Shown: one piece after another, positions 44,205 through 51,771 of the stretch | Position numbering within the stretch: the stretch's first letter is position 1 | Layout of the letters: every line of letters starts with the position of its first letter | From: JANLYC01 sp963815445 | GTDB lineage: Bacteria; Actinomycetota; Actinomycetes; Propionibacteriales; Nocardioidaceae | Direction of reading: 5' to 3' | DNA length: 64,000 nt | Assembly: GCA_963815445.1 (NCBI GenBank) | Contig: CAWFGV010000006.1 | Span: 372,001 to 436,000 of the forward strand | Made by a program: the position numbers and the translations under genes | The notes under the pieces: generated by a model | The model's database searches: none | What the model was told of the DNA's origin: nothing | The model's input: only the letters and a program-made list of their open reading frames with translations

Positions 44205-44483
44205 TCACCGCACCGAGAAGCGCGGCTCACCCCGAGGGGGCTCGTCGTCTACGTCAATGGAGGAGACCCGTGCGGACGGAGGGCCGCTGCGACACCACTC
44301 CACCAAGCGTCGTACGGCGTCGGGGGATCCCTCGAAGACGGCCAGCACGGTGCCGTCCGGCTCGTTGGAGACCCACCCTGTGACGCCTTCGGCGGCAGCC
44401 GTCTGCCGGCAGCTGTCCCGGAAGAAGACGCCCTGCACGCGGCCGTGCACGACGACCCGGCGACGGATCACGGTGTCATCCAC
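44205..44483 (-). CDS. acyP: Acylphosphatase
   Basis: A 92-residue acylphosphatase that hydrolyses acyl phosphates. The catalytic Arg is in GRVQGVFFRDSCRQTA and the Asn in GWVSNEPDGTVLAVFEG, both intact. The C-terminal strand EPRFSVR completes the ferredoxin-like fold. GTG 44483. It sits between the PKS operon and the DinB gene with no shared overlaps, so probably its own unit. Confidence 0.93.
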   Translation of the reverse strand: MDDTVIRRRVVVHGRVQGVFFRDSCRQTAAAEGVTGWVSNEPDGTVLAVFEGSPDAVRRLVEWCRSGPPSARVSSIDVDDEPPRGEPRFSVR

Positions 44484-44542
44484 GAGCTGACCCTAATCCT
44501 CGCTTCCGGCGACCGCCCCGGATCTCAGTTCATACGGCCGGG

Positions 44543-45301
44543 TCAAGCGTCGGACGTCGCCTCGATCGCGTCGAGGTCTCGTACGGCGTAGCGGTAGTGC
44601 TCCCACTCCTCCTCGAAGATCGTGTGCAGGCAGGACAGGGTGGTCTCCTGGTACTGGGGGTCCCACGGGTTCGAGCGCGTCGCGGCCAGCGACTCTGGTG
44701 TCACGGTCGCGAGAAAGTCGCGCACCATCGAGACGCGGTCCGCGCGGACCGCGAGCACCTCGGCGTAGGAGGGTGTGACCGTTGTGAAGACAGCCATGTC
44801 GTTGCCGTCGGTCTCGTACTCGGCGTTCGGTTGGCCGAGGGGGTGGAACGGTTGTTCGACTCTCAGGATCGCCCCGCGCAGCCAGACGTCCGTGGCCATG
44901 ACCAGGTGCCGCAGCGTCTGGGCGAACGACCACTCGCCGCCAACCGACACGTCGACGGTGCCTGCCGGCATCGCCGCGACACGCTCGAGAGTGGCCCCCC
45001 AGGTGCGTTCGAGTGTCGCCCAGCCCGCGCGCAGGTCATCGGGAGCTGTGGCGCGCCGGTCGGCGCGGCCTGGAAACCGTCGGTTGAGCTCGGCCTCGAC
45101 CAGCGGGGCCACGTCGACGCCGTTGACGAGCAGGGAGCTCTCGCCGTCGAGGAGCCACGGTGCGTCGATGTCCGCCCCGCTCACGTCGACGGCTCGCATG
45201 ACGACGCCGGACAGGTCAGCCCTGACGAACCGGGCTCTTCGCAGGTCCGCGTCCACGAATGCCGCTGCCTCCGGCTCGTCGGATCGGTCGGAGGTTGCCA
45301 T
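44543..45301 (-). CDS. Pentapeptide-repeat/DinB fusion protein
   Basis: A 252-residue protein. The N-terminal 50 or so residues have A(D/N)LXX-type repeats (ADLRR ARFVR ADLSG ... VDVSG ADIDA), and the rest is a DinB_2 four-helix bundle with GGEWSFAQTLRHLVMATDVWLRG and a late HTIFEEEWEHYRYAVRD; His/Glu in these helices could form the DinB metal site. DinB proteins include mycothiol S-transferases and maleylpyruvate isomerases, so a thiol-transfer role is possible. ATG 45301 has AAGGAG upstream. The pairing with a short pentapeptide stretch is unusual but known. Confidence 0.8.
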   Translation of the reverse strand: MATSDRSDEPEAAAFVDADLRRARFVRADLSGVVMRAVDVSGADIDAPWLLDGESSLLVNGVDVAPLVEAELNRRFPGRADRRATAPDDLRAGWATLERTWGATLERVAAMPAGTVDVSVGGEWSFAQTLRHLVMATDVWLRGAILRVEQPFHPLGQPNAEYETDGNDMAVFTTVTPSYAEVLAVRADRVSMVRDFLATVTPESLAATRSNPWDPQYQETTLSCLHTIFEEEWEHYRYAVRDLDAIEATSDA

Positions 45302-45431
45302 GAATTCTCCTTGTCCGTGCATGCCTCGGCCACATCATCGACCACGAGCGCTCAGAGCGCATTCTGCACGGGCACAGGGCCGGTCGGGACGCCTCAGGGT
45401 CGTGCCTGCCCAGGACCGCAGGCGTCGCGGG

Positions 45432-46055
45432 TCAGGTCGTGGCGGGAGAGAGGTCGCGGGCCCGCCGCGAGAAGGACTGGACCATCTCGTCCAGGAGGGC
45501 GGGATCACCTTCGATGTGGACGCCGTCATGACGCCCTTCGATGACCAGGTAGTAGAAGCTGGTGGGGTCGGCCTCGACGAGCAGGTCGAGGTCGGGCACG
45601 ATGCCGGTCACCACCTCACCGTCGACGAGAGACGCCTGGTCGTTACCGATCCGGAAACCGATCCGAGCCTGGGGTGAAACCGGTGACAGGCCCAGGTCGA
45701 GAGCGTGCTCGAGCCAGCCGTTGCTGAGCGCCTCCGCCGGAGGTGGTCCGATGAGTCGGGCGCCGAACCGTGCGAGCTCGTGCAGCACCGGCCGCAGCAG
45801 CCGCCCCTCGTCAGTCAGCTCGTAGACGGTAGAGGCAGCAGGCGGTGGGAGCCGGCGCTTCTCGATCAGCCCGTTCGTCTCGAGCTCCTTGAGCCGAGCG
45901 GCCAACACGTTGGTGCCGATGCCGGGCAGGCTGTCGACCAGGTCGGTGTAGCGCTTGGGCCCGTAGAACAGCTCCCGCACGACCAGCAGGGTCCAGCGCT
46001 CGCCGACGAGGCCCAGCGAGTGGGCGATCGGACAGTACTGGTCGTAGGTCTTCAT
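45432..46055 (-). CDS. HxlR-family transcriptional regulator with C-terminal extension
   Basis: A 207-residue regulator. The N-terminal 110 residues form the HxlR winged helix (YCPIAHSLGLVGERWTLLVVRE, PGIGTNVLAARLKELETNGL, YELTDEGRLL) with the family Cys at residue 8, which in HxlR/HypR types can sense thiol stress. The extra 95 residues (ARIGFRIGNDQASLVDGEVV, DPTSFYYLVIEGR) look like an SCP2-type lipid-binding domain. It is divergent from an MFS exporter over a 112-bp spacer with a clear inverted repeat, so it probably represses that gene. Confidence 0.87.
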   Translation of the reverse strand: MKTYDQYCPIAHSLGLVGERWTLLVVRELFYGPKRYTDLVDSLPGIGTNVLAARLKELETNGLIEKRRLPPPAASTVYELTDEGRLLRPVLHELARFGARLIGPPPAEALSNGWLEHALDLGLSPVSPQARIGFRIGNDQASLVDGEVVTGIVPDLDLLVEADPTSFYYLVIEGRHDGVHIEGDPALLDEMVQSFSRRARDLSPATT

Positions 46056-46063
46056 TACTTCCT

Positions 46064-46095
46064 AGTTTGCATCGGGCACTACTGGATTGCAAATT
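46064..46095. promoter_or_regulatory. Putative HxlR operator between regulator and MFS gene
   Basis: TTTGCA (46066-46071) and TGCAAA (46088-46093) form a perfect 6-bp inverted repeat that extends with one mismatch on either side (AGTTTGCAT / ATTGCAAATT), centre-to-centre 22 bp, about two helical turns. It lies just upstream of the regulator start (46055) and about 70 bp before the MFS start, in an AT-rich stretch. Operator role inferred. Confidence 0.5.
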
Positions 46096-46167
46096 AATCA
46101 CTTGTCTATTGAAAGTAGCGACTGTAACTTCGGAAGGAATCGCTCTTCCACAGAAAGTTTCCCTTCC

Positions 46168-47610
46168 ATGATCACGTCACCTCACCTCAAGTGGTTCGGA
46201 CTGGCCCTGCTGAGCGCAGTGCAGTTCATGGTGGTGCTCGACGTCGCCATCGTGAACGTCGCGTTGCCCTCCATCCAGACGGACCTGAGCTTCTCGCAGG
46301 CCAACCTGCAGTGGGTCATCAGCGCCTACGCGCTGGTCTTCGGCGGCTTCCTCCTGCTCGGCGGTCGGACCGCTGACATCCTCGGCCGACGGCGGGTCTT
46401 CGTCGCCGGCATCCTCGTCTTCACCCTCGGGTCGCTCCTGTGCGGGCTGGCCTGGTCGGAGACCTCACTGATCGCTTCCCGTGCGCTGCAGGGCCTCGGC
46501 GCCGCCGCCATCTCGCCCGCGGCGCTCTCGATCCTCATGACCTCCTTCAAGGAAGGTCGCGACCGCAACATCGCCCTGGGCGTCTGGGGTGCCGTCGGTG
46601 GTTTCGGTGCTGCGGCCGGCGTCCTGCTCGGTGGCGTTCTCACCGACTCGCTGTCGTGGGAGTGGATCTTCTTCGTCAACATCCCGGTCGGGTTGCTCGC
46701 GCTGGCGCTCATCCCTGTCCTGCTGAGCGAGAGCCGCGACTCCCGCGTGCGCAGCTTCGACACGCTCGGAGCGGCCCTGATCACCGCCGGGCTCAGCACC
46801 CTCGTGCTTGCCATCACCCAGGGCAACGAATGGGGCTGGGGCGCCGCCAGGACGCTGGCGACCTTCGCGGTCGGCGCTGCGCTGCTCGGGGGCTTCGTAC
46901 GTCGGGAGAACCGGGTCGCCGAGCCGTTGATGCGGTTCGGCATCCTGCGGACTCGTACGGTGCTCGGTGCCAACGTGGCCGGCTTCATCCTGGGGACTGC
47001 ACTGTTCTCGATGTTCCTCATGCTGACCCTGTACATGCAGGAGGTGCTCGGCTACTCGGCCATGAAGACCGGGTTCGCCTACCTGGCGGTCGCCGGCACG
47101 TCGATCATCTGGGCGAACGTTGCGGCCGCTCTGGTCGGTCGGGTCGGCGTACGGCCCCTGATCGCCACCGGGATGGCGTTGCTGGCAGTGGGGTTGCTGT
47201 GGTTCACCCGCATCGACGTCGGCGACTCCTACGCCACGGCGCTGCTGCCCGGCTTCCTCGTCGTGGCGCTCGGCATGGCGTTGTGCTTCGTGCCGATCTC
47301 GGTGGCCGCGCTGGCCGGCGTACGTCAGGAGGAGGCCGGGCTCGCCTCTGGCCTGATCAACACGTCGCAGCAGATCGGCGGCGCTGTCGGTATCGCGCTG
47401 TTGTCGTCCATCGCCATCTCGGCGACCGACAACAAGCTCGGCGCAGGCGTCCAGGTTCCGGACGCGCTGGTGGCCGGCTTCCAGGCCGCCTTCTGGGTCG
47501 GGGCAGCGATCGCGGCCGTCGGCTTCGTGGCAGCGCTGGTCCTGGTGCGCGACGAGGAGCTGGCGCCGATGGCGCTGCCGGAGCCCGAGCCCGTGCTCGA
47601 CGCGGTCTGA
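46168..47610 (+). CDS. DHA2-type MFS multidrug exporter (14 spans)
   Basis: A 480-residue drug:proton antiporter with about 14 hydrophobic spans. DVAIVNVALPSIQTDL in TM1 is the DHA2 motif D1; GGRTADILGRRRVF is motif A between TM2 and TM3; GPFGAAAGVLLGG-like GGFGAAAGVLLGGVLTD and WEWIFFVNIPVG in TM5-6 are motif C and the family signature. ATG 46168 is chosen because it directly precedes the first span; the frame opens at 46087. Probably repressed by the divergent HxlR protein. Substrate unknown. Confidence 0.92.
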   Translation: MITSPHLKWFGLALLSAVQFMVVLDVAIVNVALPSIQTDLSFSQANLQWVISAYALVFGGFLLLGGRTADILGRRRVFVAGILVFTLGSLLCGLAWSETSLIASRALQGLGAAAISPAALSILMTSFKEGRDRNIALGVWGAVGGFGAAAGVLLGGVLTDSLSWEWIFFVNIPVGLLALALIPVLLSESRDSRVRSFDTLGAALITAGLSTLVLAITQGNEWGWGAARTLATFAVGAALLGGFVRRENRVAEPLMRFGILRTRTVLGANVAGFILGTALFSMFLMLTLYMQEVLGYSAMKTGFAYLAVAGTSIIWANVAAALVGRVGVRPLIATGMALLAVGLLWFTRIDVGDSYATALLPGFLVVALGMALCFVPISVAALAGVRQEEAGLASGLINTSQQIGGAVGIALLSSIAISATDNKLGAGVQVPDALVAGFQAAFWVGAAIAAVGFVAALVLVRDEELAPMALPEPEPVLDAV

Positions 47611-47630
47611 CCGGACTACGACAACAGGCC

Positions 47631-47671
47631 GTGCCGGCTTGGACGTTGCGGGGGAACGTCCAGGCCGGCAC
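47631..47671. terminator. Stem-loop between convergent MFS and valS genes
   Basis: GTGCCGGCTTGGACGTT (47631-47647) pairs with AACGTCCAGGCCGGCAC (47655-47671) over 17 bp with a single G-U, 7-nt loop. It lies 20 nt after the MFS stop and 38 nt before the valS stop. No T-run. Confidence 0.65.
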
Positions 47672-47708
47672 TCCGCGTCCGATCACCGCCTGACCAGGCG
47701 ACGTTCGG

Positions 47709-50321
47709 TCAGGTGGTGGCCGGGACGAGCTCTGCGGTGACCTCGAGACGGTGGTCGTCACCTTCACGCGGCGTCAGGACGATGTCGCCGACGATGCGGC
47801 CGGCGGCCTTGAGGTCGGCGAGCCCACGCTCGACGAGAGCGAGCCGGGCGGCCGGCCCGGTGATCGTGGCGGCTGACACCTCGGTGCGCATCGACACCTT
47901 CGCGGTCGACTTCGCTCCGCGTATGCCGGCCAGCGCCTCGGCTACCGCGACGAGCAGGTCGGGGTCCTGCGGGACGCTGGGCAGGTCGTCATCCTGGGCC
48001 GGCCACGGAGCGCGGTGGATCGAACCGGTGTTGGACCACGACCACACCTCCTCGGTGACATACGGGAGGAACGGCGCGAGCAGGCGGAGCTGCACCGACA
48101 AGGCTGCGGTGAGCGCCACCCGCGCGGAGTTGGCCGCGTCGTCACCCCGTCCCCCGTACGCGCGCTCCTTGACCAGCTCGAGGTAGTCGTCGCAGAACGT
48201 CCAGAAGAACTTCTCCACGGTTTCGAGCGCCGACGTGTAGTCGTAGGCCTCGAACGCTCGGGTCGTCTCCTTGATGACCTGACGGAGTCGCCGGATCATT
48301 GCCAGGTCGACCGGGTCGGTGATGCTCATCGTGTCGCCGTGTGCCTCGCCCATGCTGAGCACGAACTTCGACGCGTTCAGGATCTTCATCGCCAGCCGGC
48401 GACCGACCTTCAGCGGCTTCTCGTCGAAGGCCGAGTCCTGCCCGGGCCGGAGCGACGCCGCGCGCCAGCGGATGGCGTCTGATCCGTACTGCTCAAGAAG
48501 CTCGGCCGGCGTGGTCGCGTTGCCCTTGGACTTCGACATCTTCTTGCGGTCGGGGTCCAGGACGAACCCGGAGATCATTGCGTGCCGCCACGGGGCGACG
48601 CCGTGCTCGAAGTGCGAGCGCACGACCCGGGAGAACAGCCAGGTGCGGATGATGTCGTGCGCCTGCGTGCACAGATCCATCGGGAAGACCCGCTCGAACA
48701 GATCCGGGTCCTGATCCCAGTGGCCACCGATCTGCGGTGTGAGGGACGACGTCGCCCACGTGTCCATGATGTCGGTGTCGCCGACGAACCCTCCGGGCTT
48801 GCCCCGCTGTGACTCGTCGTACCCGTCGGGGACATCGGTCGACGGGTCGACCGGGAGCCGGTCCTCGCCGGCGACGAGCATGTCGTCGTGGCGGATCTCG
48901 CCGTCGGTGTCCACGCGGTACCAGACCGGGAACGTCACGCCCGAGAAACGCTGGCGCGAGATCAGCCAGTCGCCGTTGAGACCTTCGACCCAGTTCGTGT
49001 AGCGGTGCTCCATGTAGGGCGGGGTCCACGTGAGCTCGTGACCCCGGTCGACGAACGCCTGGCGAAGCTCGGCCTCGCGTCCGCCGTTGCGGATGTACCA
49101 CTGCCGGGTCGCCACGATCTCGAGCGGCTTGTCGCCCTTCTCGTAGAAGTTGGCCATCCGGGTGGTGGGTGTCGGTTCGCCGTCGAGGTCGCCGGAGTCA
49201 CGCAGCAAGGTGACCATGGCTTCGCGGCTGCTGAACATCGTCTTGCCGGCGAGCTCGGCGTACGCCGACTGACCGGTTGGGTCGGTGATCCAGTCCGGGG
49301 TCTCGCGCTGGATGCGGCCGTCCCGCCCGATGATGACCCGCACCGGGAGCTGCAGCTCACGCCACCACTGGACGTCGGTCAGGTCGCCGAACGTGCAGCA
49401 CATCGCGATGCCGGCGCCCTTGTCGGGCTCGGCTGCGGGGTGGGCGAGGACGGGAAGCTCGACCCCGAAGATGGGGGAGCGCACGGTCGTGCCGAACAAG
49501 GACTGGTAGCGCTCGTCGTCGGGGTGGGCGATCAGCGCGACGCAGGCCGCGATCAGCTCGGGGCGGGTTGTCTCGATGTGGATCGGGCCGCCGTCTCCGT
49601 GGAAGGCGATGCGGTGGTAGTGACCGGGGTACTCGCGTGCCTCGAGCTCTGCCTGGGCGACCGCTGTCTGGAACGTCACGTCCCACAGCGTCGGGGCCTC
49701 GGCCTTGTAGGCCTCGCCGCGAGCCAGGTTGCGCAGGAAGCCGCGTTGGGAGATGGCGCGAGCTTCGGTGCCGATCGTCGTGTAGAGGTAGGACCAGTCG
49801 ACCGACAGGCCGAGGGTGCGGAAGAGTTCCTCGAACGCGACCTCGTCGATCGCGGTGAGCTGTTCGCAGAGCTCGATGAAGTTTCCCCGGCTCACGGGGA
49901 CCTGCCGCTTGGCGTCGGGCTTCTCCGGCGGGGTGAAGTCGGCGTCGAACGGCATGGACGGATCACAGCGGACGCCGTAGTAGTTCTGCACGCGGCGCTC
50001 GGTCGGCAGGCCGTTGTCGTCCCAGCCCATCGGATAGAAGACTTCCTTGCCGCGCATGCGTTGATACCGCGCGATCAAGTCGGTCTGGGTGTATGAACAG
50101 ACGCTGCCGAAGTGAAGGGTGCCCGAGACCGTTGGCGGTGGCGTGTCGATCGCGTAGACCTCCTCGCGCGTCTTGCTGCGGTCGAAGGCGTAGACCTGCT
50201 GGTCCTCCCAGATCTGTGACCACTTGGCCTCCAGACCCTCCAGCGCCGGCCGCTCCGGTACGACGGCCGCGGACGAGGCGGCCGGCGTGTCAGGAGCATC
50301 CGGGCGGAGTGTGTCTGTCAT
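47709..50321 (-). CDS. valS: Valyl-tRNA synthetase
   Basis: An 870-residue class Ia synthetase that charges tRNA-Val. The HIGH-type motif is in PPPTVSGTLHFGSV (about residues 60-73), the KMSKS loop is KKMSKSKGNATTP, and the editing (CP1) domain lies between. WTPPYMEHRYTNWVEGLNGD and the anticodon-binding helical domain follow. The C-terminal tail has the short domain ending ELVPATT; a long coiled coil is not evident, giving the shorter archaeal-like actinobacterial form. ATG 50321; an open frame continues to 50555 across the divergent gntR. No T-box structure was seen upstream. In M. tuberculosis valS precedes folC, as here. Confidence 0.96.
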   Translation of the reverse strand: MTDTLRPDAPDTPAASSAAVVPERPALEGLEAKWSQIWEDQQVYAFDRSKTREEVYAIDTPPPTVSGTLHFGSVCSYTQTDLIARYQRMRGKEVFYPMGWDDNGLPTERRVQNYYGVRCDPSMPFDADFTPPEKPDAKRQVPVSRGNFIELCEQLTAIDEVAFEELFRTLGLSVDWSYLYTTIGTEARAISQRGFLRNLARGEAYKAEAPTLWDVTFQTAVAQAELEAREYPGHYHRIAFHGDGGPIHIETTRPELIAACVALIAHPDDERYQSLFGTTVRSPIFGVELPVLAHPAAEPDKGAGIAMCCTFGDLTDVQWWRELQLPVRVIIGRDGRIQRETPDWITDPTGQSAYAELAGKTMFSSREAMVTLLRDSGDLDGEPTPTTRMANFYEKGDKPLEIVATRQWYIRNGGREAELRQAFVDRGHELTWTPPYMEHRYTNWVEGLNGDWLISRQRFSGVTFPVWYRVDTDGEIRHDDMLVAGEDRLPVDPSTDVPDGYDESQRGKPGGFVGDTDIMDTWATSSLTPQIGGHWDQDPDLFERVFPMDLCTQAHDIIRTWLFSRVVRSHFEHGVAPWRHAMISGFVLDPDRKKMSKSKGNATTPAELLEQYGSDAIRWRAASLRPGQDSAFDEKPLKVGRRLAMKILNASKFVLSMGEAHGDTMSITDPVDLAMIRRLRQVIKETTRAFEAYDYTSALETVEKFFWTFCDDYLELVKERAYGGRGDDAANSARVALTAALSVQLRLLAPFLPYVTEEVWSWSNTGSIHRAPWPAQDDDLPSVPQDPDLLVAVAEALAGIRGAKSTAKVSMRTEVSAATITGPAARLALVERGLADLKAAGRIVGDIVLTPREGDDHRLEVTAELVPATT

Positions 50322-50380
50322 AGCGGGAAATCTTACGGGGGTCGAGCGCGGCATCGCGAACCCGTTCCCAACTCGACATT

Positions 50381-50400
50381 GTTCTAGTACGATGCAAACT
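50381..50400 (+). promoter_or_regulatory. Promoter/operator of the GntR operon, probably leaderless
   Basis: The sequence TTGTTCTAGTACGATGCAA ends 4 nt before the GntR ATG (50401). The -10-like TACGAT at 50388-50393 would put the start of transcription on or within 1 nt of the ATG, so the mRNA would lack a leader. CTAGTAC is part of a partial dyad of the kind bound by short YtrA-type GntR proteins. Inferred. Confidence 0.45.
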
Positions 50401-50754
50401 ATGCTCATCCGCGTCGACCCCGACAGCCCGATCGGGCTCGCCGAGCAGATCGCCGGACAGATCCGGGGCGCTCTCGTGGCCGGGGAGGTCGCCGCAGGGG
50501 AGCGGCTGCCACCGGCCCGCGAGCTCGCCGCCGGCCTCGACGTCAACATGCACACGGTGCTGCGGGCCTACTCCGCGCTGCGCGACGAGGGCCTGATCGA
50601 CCTGAGACGCGGGCGCGGTGCGCAGGTGCGCGCCGGCATCGACCTCGGCGTCACCGAGCTCGAGCAGCAGATCGACGAGCTGTTGCGCTCCGCCGGTCGG
50701 CTCGGCATGTCGCGCGACCAGCTGGCGTCGCGGATCAAGGGGGAGTCGCCATGA
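50401..50754 (+). CDS. GntR-family regulator, YtrA subfamily
   Basis: A 117-residue regulator made of the GntR winged helix (PIGLAEQIAGQIRGALVAGE, GERLPPARELAAGLDVNMHTV, LRAYSALRDEGLIDLRRGRG) and a short helical dimerisation tail, as in YtrA. Such proteins usually control the small membrane-protein or ABC-transporter genes that follow. ATG 50401 is preceded by no Shine-Dalgarno but by a close -10, pointing to leaderless translation. The stop overlaps the next gene by 4 nt (ATGA). It is divergent from valS by 79 bp. Confidence 0.9.
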   Translation: MLIRVDPDSPIGLAEQIAGQIRGALVAGEVAAGERLPPARELAAGLDVNMHTVLRAYSALRDEGLIDLRRGRGAQVRAGIDLGVTELEQQIDELLRSAGRLGMSRDQLASRIKGESP

Positions 50755-51074
50755 CAGACGATGTCCCGCGGTCGAGGCCGCTGCTGGCTCTGCTCGTCAT
50801 CGCCGCCGCCCCTGTCACCGTGATGCTCACGTACTTCCTGGTTCGCAACACCCTGCCGGACCGCGTCCCCGACGGACCGGGCTGGTTCGCGTCTGGGTCG
50901 CCTGAGCGCCCCGTCGTCGTTGCCGGACTGCCGGCAGCCGTCGCACTCATGGAGGTCGTCATCATCGCCATCCTGTACGTCGGCGGTTACAAGCGCGCCG
51001 AAGGACGCAGTTGGTTGGCCACGGCCGCATATGCTCGTCTGGGTATGGCCGGCGTACAGGTCGCGCGGCTCTGA
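50751..51074 (+). CDS. Small membrane protein, DUF1648-like N-terminus
   Basis: A 107-residue protein with two spans: LLALLVIAAAPVTVMLTYFL (about 11-30), followed by VRNTLPDRVPDGPGWFASGS, which is like the loop of DUF1648 proteins, and VVAGLPAAVALMEVVIIAILY (about 55-75). The C-terminal ARLGMAGVQVARL is not membrane-like, and a third span might have been lost by mutation. It is co-translated with the GntR regulator (ATGA), which probably controls it. The 187 bp after its stop hold no gene I can support. Confidence 0.7.
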   Translation: MTDDVPRSRPLLALLVIAAAPVTVMLTYFLVRNTLPDRVPDGPGWFASGSPERPVVVAGLPAAVALMEVVIIAILYVGGYKRAEGRSWLATAAYARLGMAGVQVARL

Positions 51075-51261
51075 TCGGATCGGTAGGCGCGCCGACCTAC
51101 GAAGCGGCGGCTGGTCGAGGTTGGGCTCTTCTGATTGAGCCCGGTCATCGCGCTCGCTCCGGTGATCTATGTCGGCAGGCGCTTGACCGGTCCACCGGTA
51201 TCGAGCAGCAGGCGACCCATCCCCGACTCAACCCTGCAACTGGCGAGATCGAGAACGCGCG

Positions 51262-51576
51262 GTGTGGACGGGCTCTGCACGTTCCAGGTCTGGGTTCCTG
51301 CTAGGGCTCGCCCTCCTGGCCTTGGGGGTGGCGCTCATGGTCGTCTGGTCGGCTGCTCCGCTGGCGGCGCTCCTCGGCGTCGTGGCAGTTCGGCACAGCA
51401 TGGTCCGCGTCCGCGTCGACGGCGAGTGGCGTGCATCCACGATCGCGCTGGCTGAGGTCCCGACGGCTCGGCCATTCCGCTGGGGGCATCGCCTCGGCTG
51501 GCGTGACGAACCACCTCTCACGGCTTGGCAGGACTACAGCCGCATCGACATGGGAGAAGAAGGATCCGGAACGTGA
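51262..51576 (+). CDS. Small membrane protein of unknown function
   Basis: About 104 residues: two hydrophobic spans (GFLLGLALLALGVALMVVW and APLAALLGVVAV) and a soluble tail starting RVRVDGEWRASTIALAEVPTA, like the first strands of a bacterial PH-type domain. GTG 51262 is the first start in frame; one nearer the spans is possible. The stop overlaps the next start as GTGA at 51573. It and the next small gene together resemble a membrane-anchored PH-like protein, so they may be halves of one split or damaged gene. Confidence 0.5.
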   Translation: MWTGSARSRSGFLLGLALLALGVALMVVWSAAPLAALLGVVAVRHSMVRVRVDGEWRASTIALAEVPTARPFRWGHRLGWRDEPPLTAWQDYSRIDMGEEGSGT

Positions 51577-51758
51577 CGCAGTTCCGGGTGCGGCCGGGAC
51601 CTGCTTTGTCGCTGACCCTGCACAGCGGCAAACGGCACTCGATCTCGCTCGACCACGCCGACGAGGCCGCGGACGTCGTGAACGCGCTGGTGGCTCGCCA
51701 CCGTCGCTTGACGGCCGACGCGGCGGCGGCCGCAGAACCGGGTTCAGCGCGTCGATAG
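51573..51758 (+). CDS. Small soluble protein, PH-domain-like second half
   Basis: A 61-residue product: TQFRVRPGPALSLTLHSGKR, HSISLDHADEAADVVNALVA, then an Ala-rich tail. The strand-strand-helix pattern matches the closing half of bacterial PH-like domains. GTG 51573 overlaps the upstream stop by 4 nt, so it would be made by coupled translation. It ends 13 nt before folC. Whether it is a separate gene or the tail of a frameshifted one cannot be told from this sequence. Confidence 0.5.
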   Translation: MTQFRVRPGPALSLTLHSGKRHSISLDHADEAADVVNALVARHRRLTADAAAAAEPGSARR

Positions 51759-51771
51759 ACTTCCGGACACG

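Noticed and set aside
50322..50400. T-box or other riboswitch before valS
   Set aside because: Only 79 bp separate valS from the divergent gntR; there is no specifier stem or T-box bulge sequence.
51075..51261. Short open frames between the DUF1648-like gene and 51262
   Set aside because: No start with a ribosome binding site and no recognisable sequence; I see nothing supportable in this gap.
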